From: a virus
IMG/VR virus record: IMGVR_UViG_3300017991_005533
Coordinates: 1-22,867 of that record
Reading direction: 5' to 3' (one strand)
DNA length: 22,867 nt
Positions 20,693-22,867 of the stretch are shown here, piece by piece (within the stretch, counting starts at the first letter, position 1; the number at the start of each line of letters is the position of its first letter). Under the pieces are notes generated by a model. It was not told the origin of the DNA, ran no database searches, and was given only the letters and a program-made list of their open reading frames with translations. A program made the translations under genes and the position numbers.

Positions 20693-22867
20693 TTAGGATC
20701 CTTCACTCTCGCCTGGTTCTTCTCCCGATTCTTGCTCCCGCGTGGTTCCGACAAGCTGGTAGAACCGACCAGGCTTGGTAGCGGTCGGCTGGTTCCGGAT
20801 CACGATGTCCCCGCGCTGTTCGAGCGTGTTCACAATGAGCATGAAGTTCTTCGTGTCCATCTTCATGCGCTTGAGTAGAACGCTGTGCGGTAGCTCCAGT
20901 CCCGGGGCGCCCCGCAGCTTCTCCAAGAACTTCAGGCACTCAGCATGGAAGGGGTTCGCAGCGACATGAGCTTGCGTCATGAAGAGCATCCGCCTGGCCT
21001 GGTGCATGACAAACCGCCTGGCCCACCGCGCCGCCTTCTTTCCGATCTCAGGATGAGCGCGGTTCTCGCTCACAGCGTAGATCAGTGCGAGCTTTCGCGC
21101 GTGCTCTGTCACACGACCCCATACGGCCGTGCCGACTGTGTCGCCCGAGGCCTCCGCCTTCGCGTACTCTGCCTCCGCCTCAAGTCGGTTCTCGATCAAG
21201 ATGTCGGCCGCCTCGTGGGTGATGGGGGCAACCCGCGGCACGGGGTGCCAGTTCTCGAGGTTACCCGTGCCAGAACGAAAGTCCGCCCACCACTTTGCTG
21301 TCTCTAGCACACGCCGAGGTGGCGGCTCGAGCGTCGGCTCCTGACCCGCTGACCTTTTGCCTGATTCCAGGATGATCATGCGAGCGAAGAAGCCGTTGGT
21401 GAGCATCCGCTCCGAGAGCGCCTCGTAATAGTGGTTCGGGATTGCCGTGCCGAAGACCACGAGACAAGGCTGGTCGATGACCCCCGCAGACTCCTTGCCT
21501 GCCTTACGTCGCATCGGAAAGACCGAGTTCGCTGCCGAGTACATCGTGAGAAGTGTTCCCATGATGTTCTCGTATCTGGCATCCCTCGCCTTGTTGATCG
21601 ACTGAAGCATCCCGTCGATCTCGTCGGTTTGGAACAACATGCACGGCTCGCAGAATAGGGCGTCCTGAACACCCTCGCCGGATGCGAACCGGCCCGCGAC
21701 ATGGTTCGACAGCCCGATCGCGTGCAGAATCTCGATGTTGACCTTGCGCGGATGCTCCTTGCCCGCGGAGGAGTGCGCAAGACCAAGGAGATAGAGGTTC
21801 GTCCGGTTGTTACCGGGGTCGCGCACCTTGCGGCCCGCCAGAACCGCTTGAAGCGCAAGCGCTCCCGCGAAGGCCATTACCACGTTCGGATAGGGCGCAG
21901 TCGAAAGGCAGTGGTCCATCACTTCAGAGACGAAGCCCGGCACACGCAGGAGCTCGTCCGGCAAAGGGCCGGGATTGAAGATATCCGGCGCGCTGTCGTC
22001 GCTGGGGGCGACTTGAACGGCGTCCTGCGCCCAGTGATTCTCCGCCACGGCCACCGCCACCTGGTCGGGTTCATAGCGCGAGATGCTCGCCGCAATCCGC
22101 TCGACCTCACGAGGCGAAAGCGGCGGCCGGCATCTATCCTGGTTCGCACGCTCCAATGCAGCCTGGATCTCCTCGCGGCTCATTCCCACCCTACGCACCG
22201 TCCCCGCCAGCCGCGCCAAGGTCGCGTTGCGCTGGCCAGTCGGGATCACGTTGGAATCAAGGGGCGGATTTTCATCCCTGGGTGCGGCCCACGTATCTGG
22301 CGGAGCGGCCGCGTCCCCATTGCGCCAGGAGGAGTCTCCCGCGAACAGATCTCCCAATCCGTCCAACAGTGTCACTAGCCATTTGGGAGGTTCGGGTAGG
22401 TCGCCCGGTGCGATTTCCAATTCTGACTTCTCCGCCCACCGGTATGATTTCCCCTCAACAATGGAGGGTGGCACTACGATGTAGCCGCCGTTGGCCCGGG
22501 TATCGACCTTCGGCGCGATCTTCCCCGCCGTGTTACTCCAGCTGGTCCCCGTCGGTTGGCGGAATATGTAGTGCCGCCCGCCACGGGGCGTAAGAGATAC
22601 TACACAATGCGAAAGCTCCTGCGCCTTGACCGGATCCTTCGGCCAGGGATTCTCCGCGCCGTCGACGTCGATGACGAGAAGCCCAGCGGTCGGCATGGCG
22701 ACGTTCGCGTTGGGGTTCTTCTTCCACCACGCCTCAATCTGAGCTGCATCGGTGGTCGCATCTTGAAAGCCGTGGGGCGTGATCGGCGTCTTACCACCGG
22801 GAGCGCAAGGGAACACTGGATAACCCAGCGCGGCGTAGCGAAGCGCGGCAGCATGAAGCTTGGACAA
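20693..22867 (-). CDS. Phage primase-polymerase (bifunctional prim-pol + DUF3987-like), possibly 5'-incomplete
   Basis: At least 724 residues; the TTG forming the last three window bases may or may not be the true start. Residues 1-175 are a prim-pol domain: ALGYPVFPCAPGGKTP, VIDVDG (D67, D69 metal ligands), TPRGGRHYIF (H99) and VDTRANGGYIVVPPS. Residues about 215-275 form a PriCT-like linker (TGQRNATLARLAG, then LSPREVERIAASISRYEP). Residues about 300-560 match DUF3987-type replication proteins, with a Walker-A-like SSAGKEHPRK and Walker-B-like FQTDEIDGML. The P-loop is atypical, so ATPase activity is uncertain. The end is a winged-helix-like segment. It probably primes replication of the phage or element at the nearby repeats. 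Confidence 0.85.
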   Translation of the reverse strand: MSKLHAAALRYAALGYPVFPCAPGGKTPITPHGFQDATTDAAQIEAWWKKNPNANVAMPTAGLLVIDVDGAENPWPKDPVKAQELSHCVVSLTPRGGRHYIFRQPTGTSWSNTAGKIAPKVDTRANGGYIVVPPSIVEGKSYRWAEKSELEIAPGDLPEPPKWLVTLLDGLGDLFAGDSSWRNGDAAAPPDTWAAPRDENPPLDSNVIPTGQRNATLARLAGTVRRVGMSREEIQAALERANQDRCRPPLSPREVERIAASISRYEPDQVAVAVAENHWAQDAVQVAPSDDSAPDIFNPGPLPDELLRVPGFVSEVMDHCLSTAPYPNVVMAFAGALALQAVLAGRKVRDPGNNRTNLYLLGLAHSSAGKEHPRKVNIEILHAIGLSNHVAGRFASGEGVQDALFCEPCMLFQTDEIDGMLQSINKARDARYENIMGTLLTMYSAANSVFPMRRKAGKESAGVIDQPCLVVFGTAIPNHYYEALSERMLTNGFFARMIILESGKRSAGQEPTLEPPPRRVLETAKWWADFRSGTGNLENWHPVPRVAPITHEAADILIENRLEAEAEYAKAEASGDTVGTAVWGRVTEHARKLALIYAVSENRAHPEIGKKAARWARRFVMHQARRMLFMTQAHVAANPFHAECLKFLEKLRGAPGLELPHSVLLKRMKMDTKNFMLIVNTLEQRGDIVIRNQPTATKPGRFYQLVGTTREQESGEEPGESEGS

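Noticed and set aside
1-22867. CRISPR array, tRNA genes, transposase, integrase or reverse transcriptase
   Set aside because: I scanned for regularly spaced long repeats, tRNA arms and the typical protein motifs and found none; phased repeats at 20625 are too short for CRISPR.

Overview
The window looks like a decayed, mosaic prophage (or a contig derived from one) from a GC-rich bacterium. GC-rich blocks carry densely packed phage genes with 1-4 base start/stop overlaps and clear Shine-Dalgarno sites. They alternate with visibly less GC-rich blocks that carry loosely spaced genes, mostly on the opposite strand. The tail-tip genes resemble those of tailed phages of Pseudomonadota. The host assignment is an inference, and no host housekeeping gene is present to confirm it.

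Layout, left to right. (1) About 560-6320: tail-tip module on the + strand: a 5'-truncated virion protein, two further tail proteins, a DUF2163/BR0599-type protein and a gpJ-like tail protein. (2) 6436-10541: minus-strand island with a promoter, a small exported protein, a 765-aa protein with a PIN-like N-terminus and helical C-terminus, and a membrane coiled-coil protein. (3) 10989-12180: phage HTH protein, a minor-tail (gpZ-like) protein and the start of a truncated gene. (4) 12218-13484: the 3' remnant of a phage DNA methyltransferase, an intact small terminase, and only the C-terminal fifth or so of the large terminase. (5) 13677-16582: minus-strand island with a HEPN-domain protein (RSIIVH motif) and an unrecognised protein with a hydrophobic C-terminus. 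(6) 17081-18270: four small early-type phage genes. (7) 18475-20160: a TIR-domain protein between two copies of a phage hairpin plus zinc-finger gene end. (8) 20201-22867: minus-strand zinc-finger protein, an AT-rich tract with phased TTCAC repeats that looks like a replication origin, and a primase-polymerase.

The phage cannot be functional as shown. The large terminase lacks its ATPase, the methyltransferase is frameshifted, and the late blocks run in reverse of the usual order (tail tip, then gpZ, then terminase). TIR, HEPN and PIN-like proteins are typical of abortive-infection defence, and each sits at a junction between phage blocks. My reading is that phage remnants act as landing sites for defence cassettes. 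The best candidates for an undescribed system are the PIN-like operon (6436-10541) and the HEPN/unknown pair (13677-16582). I saw no tRNA, rRNA, CRISPR array, transposase or integrase.
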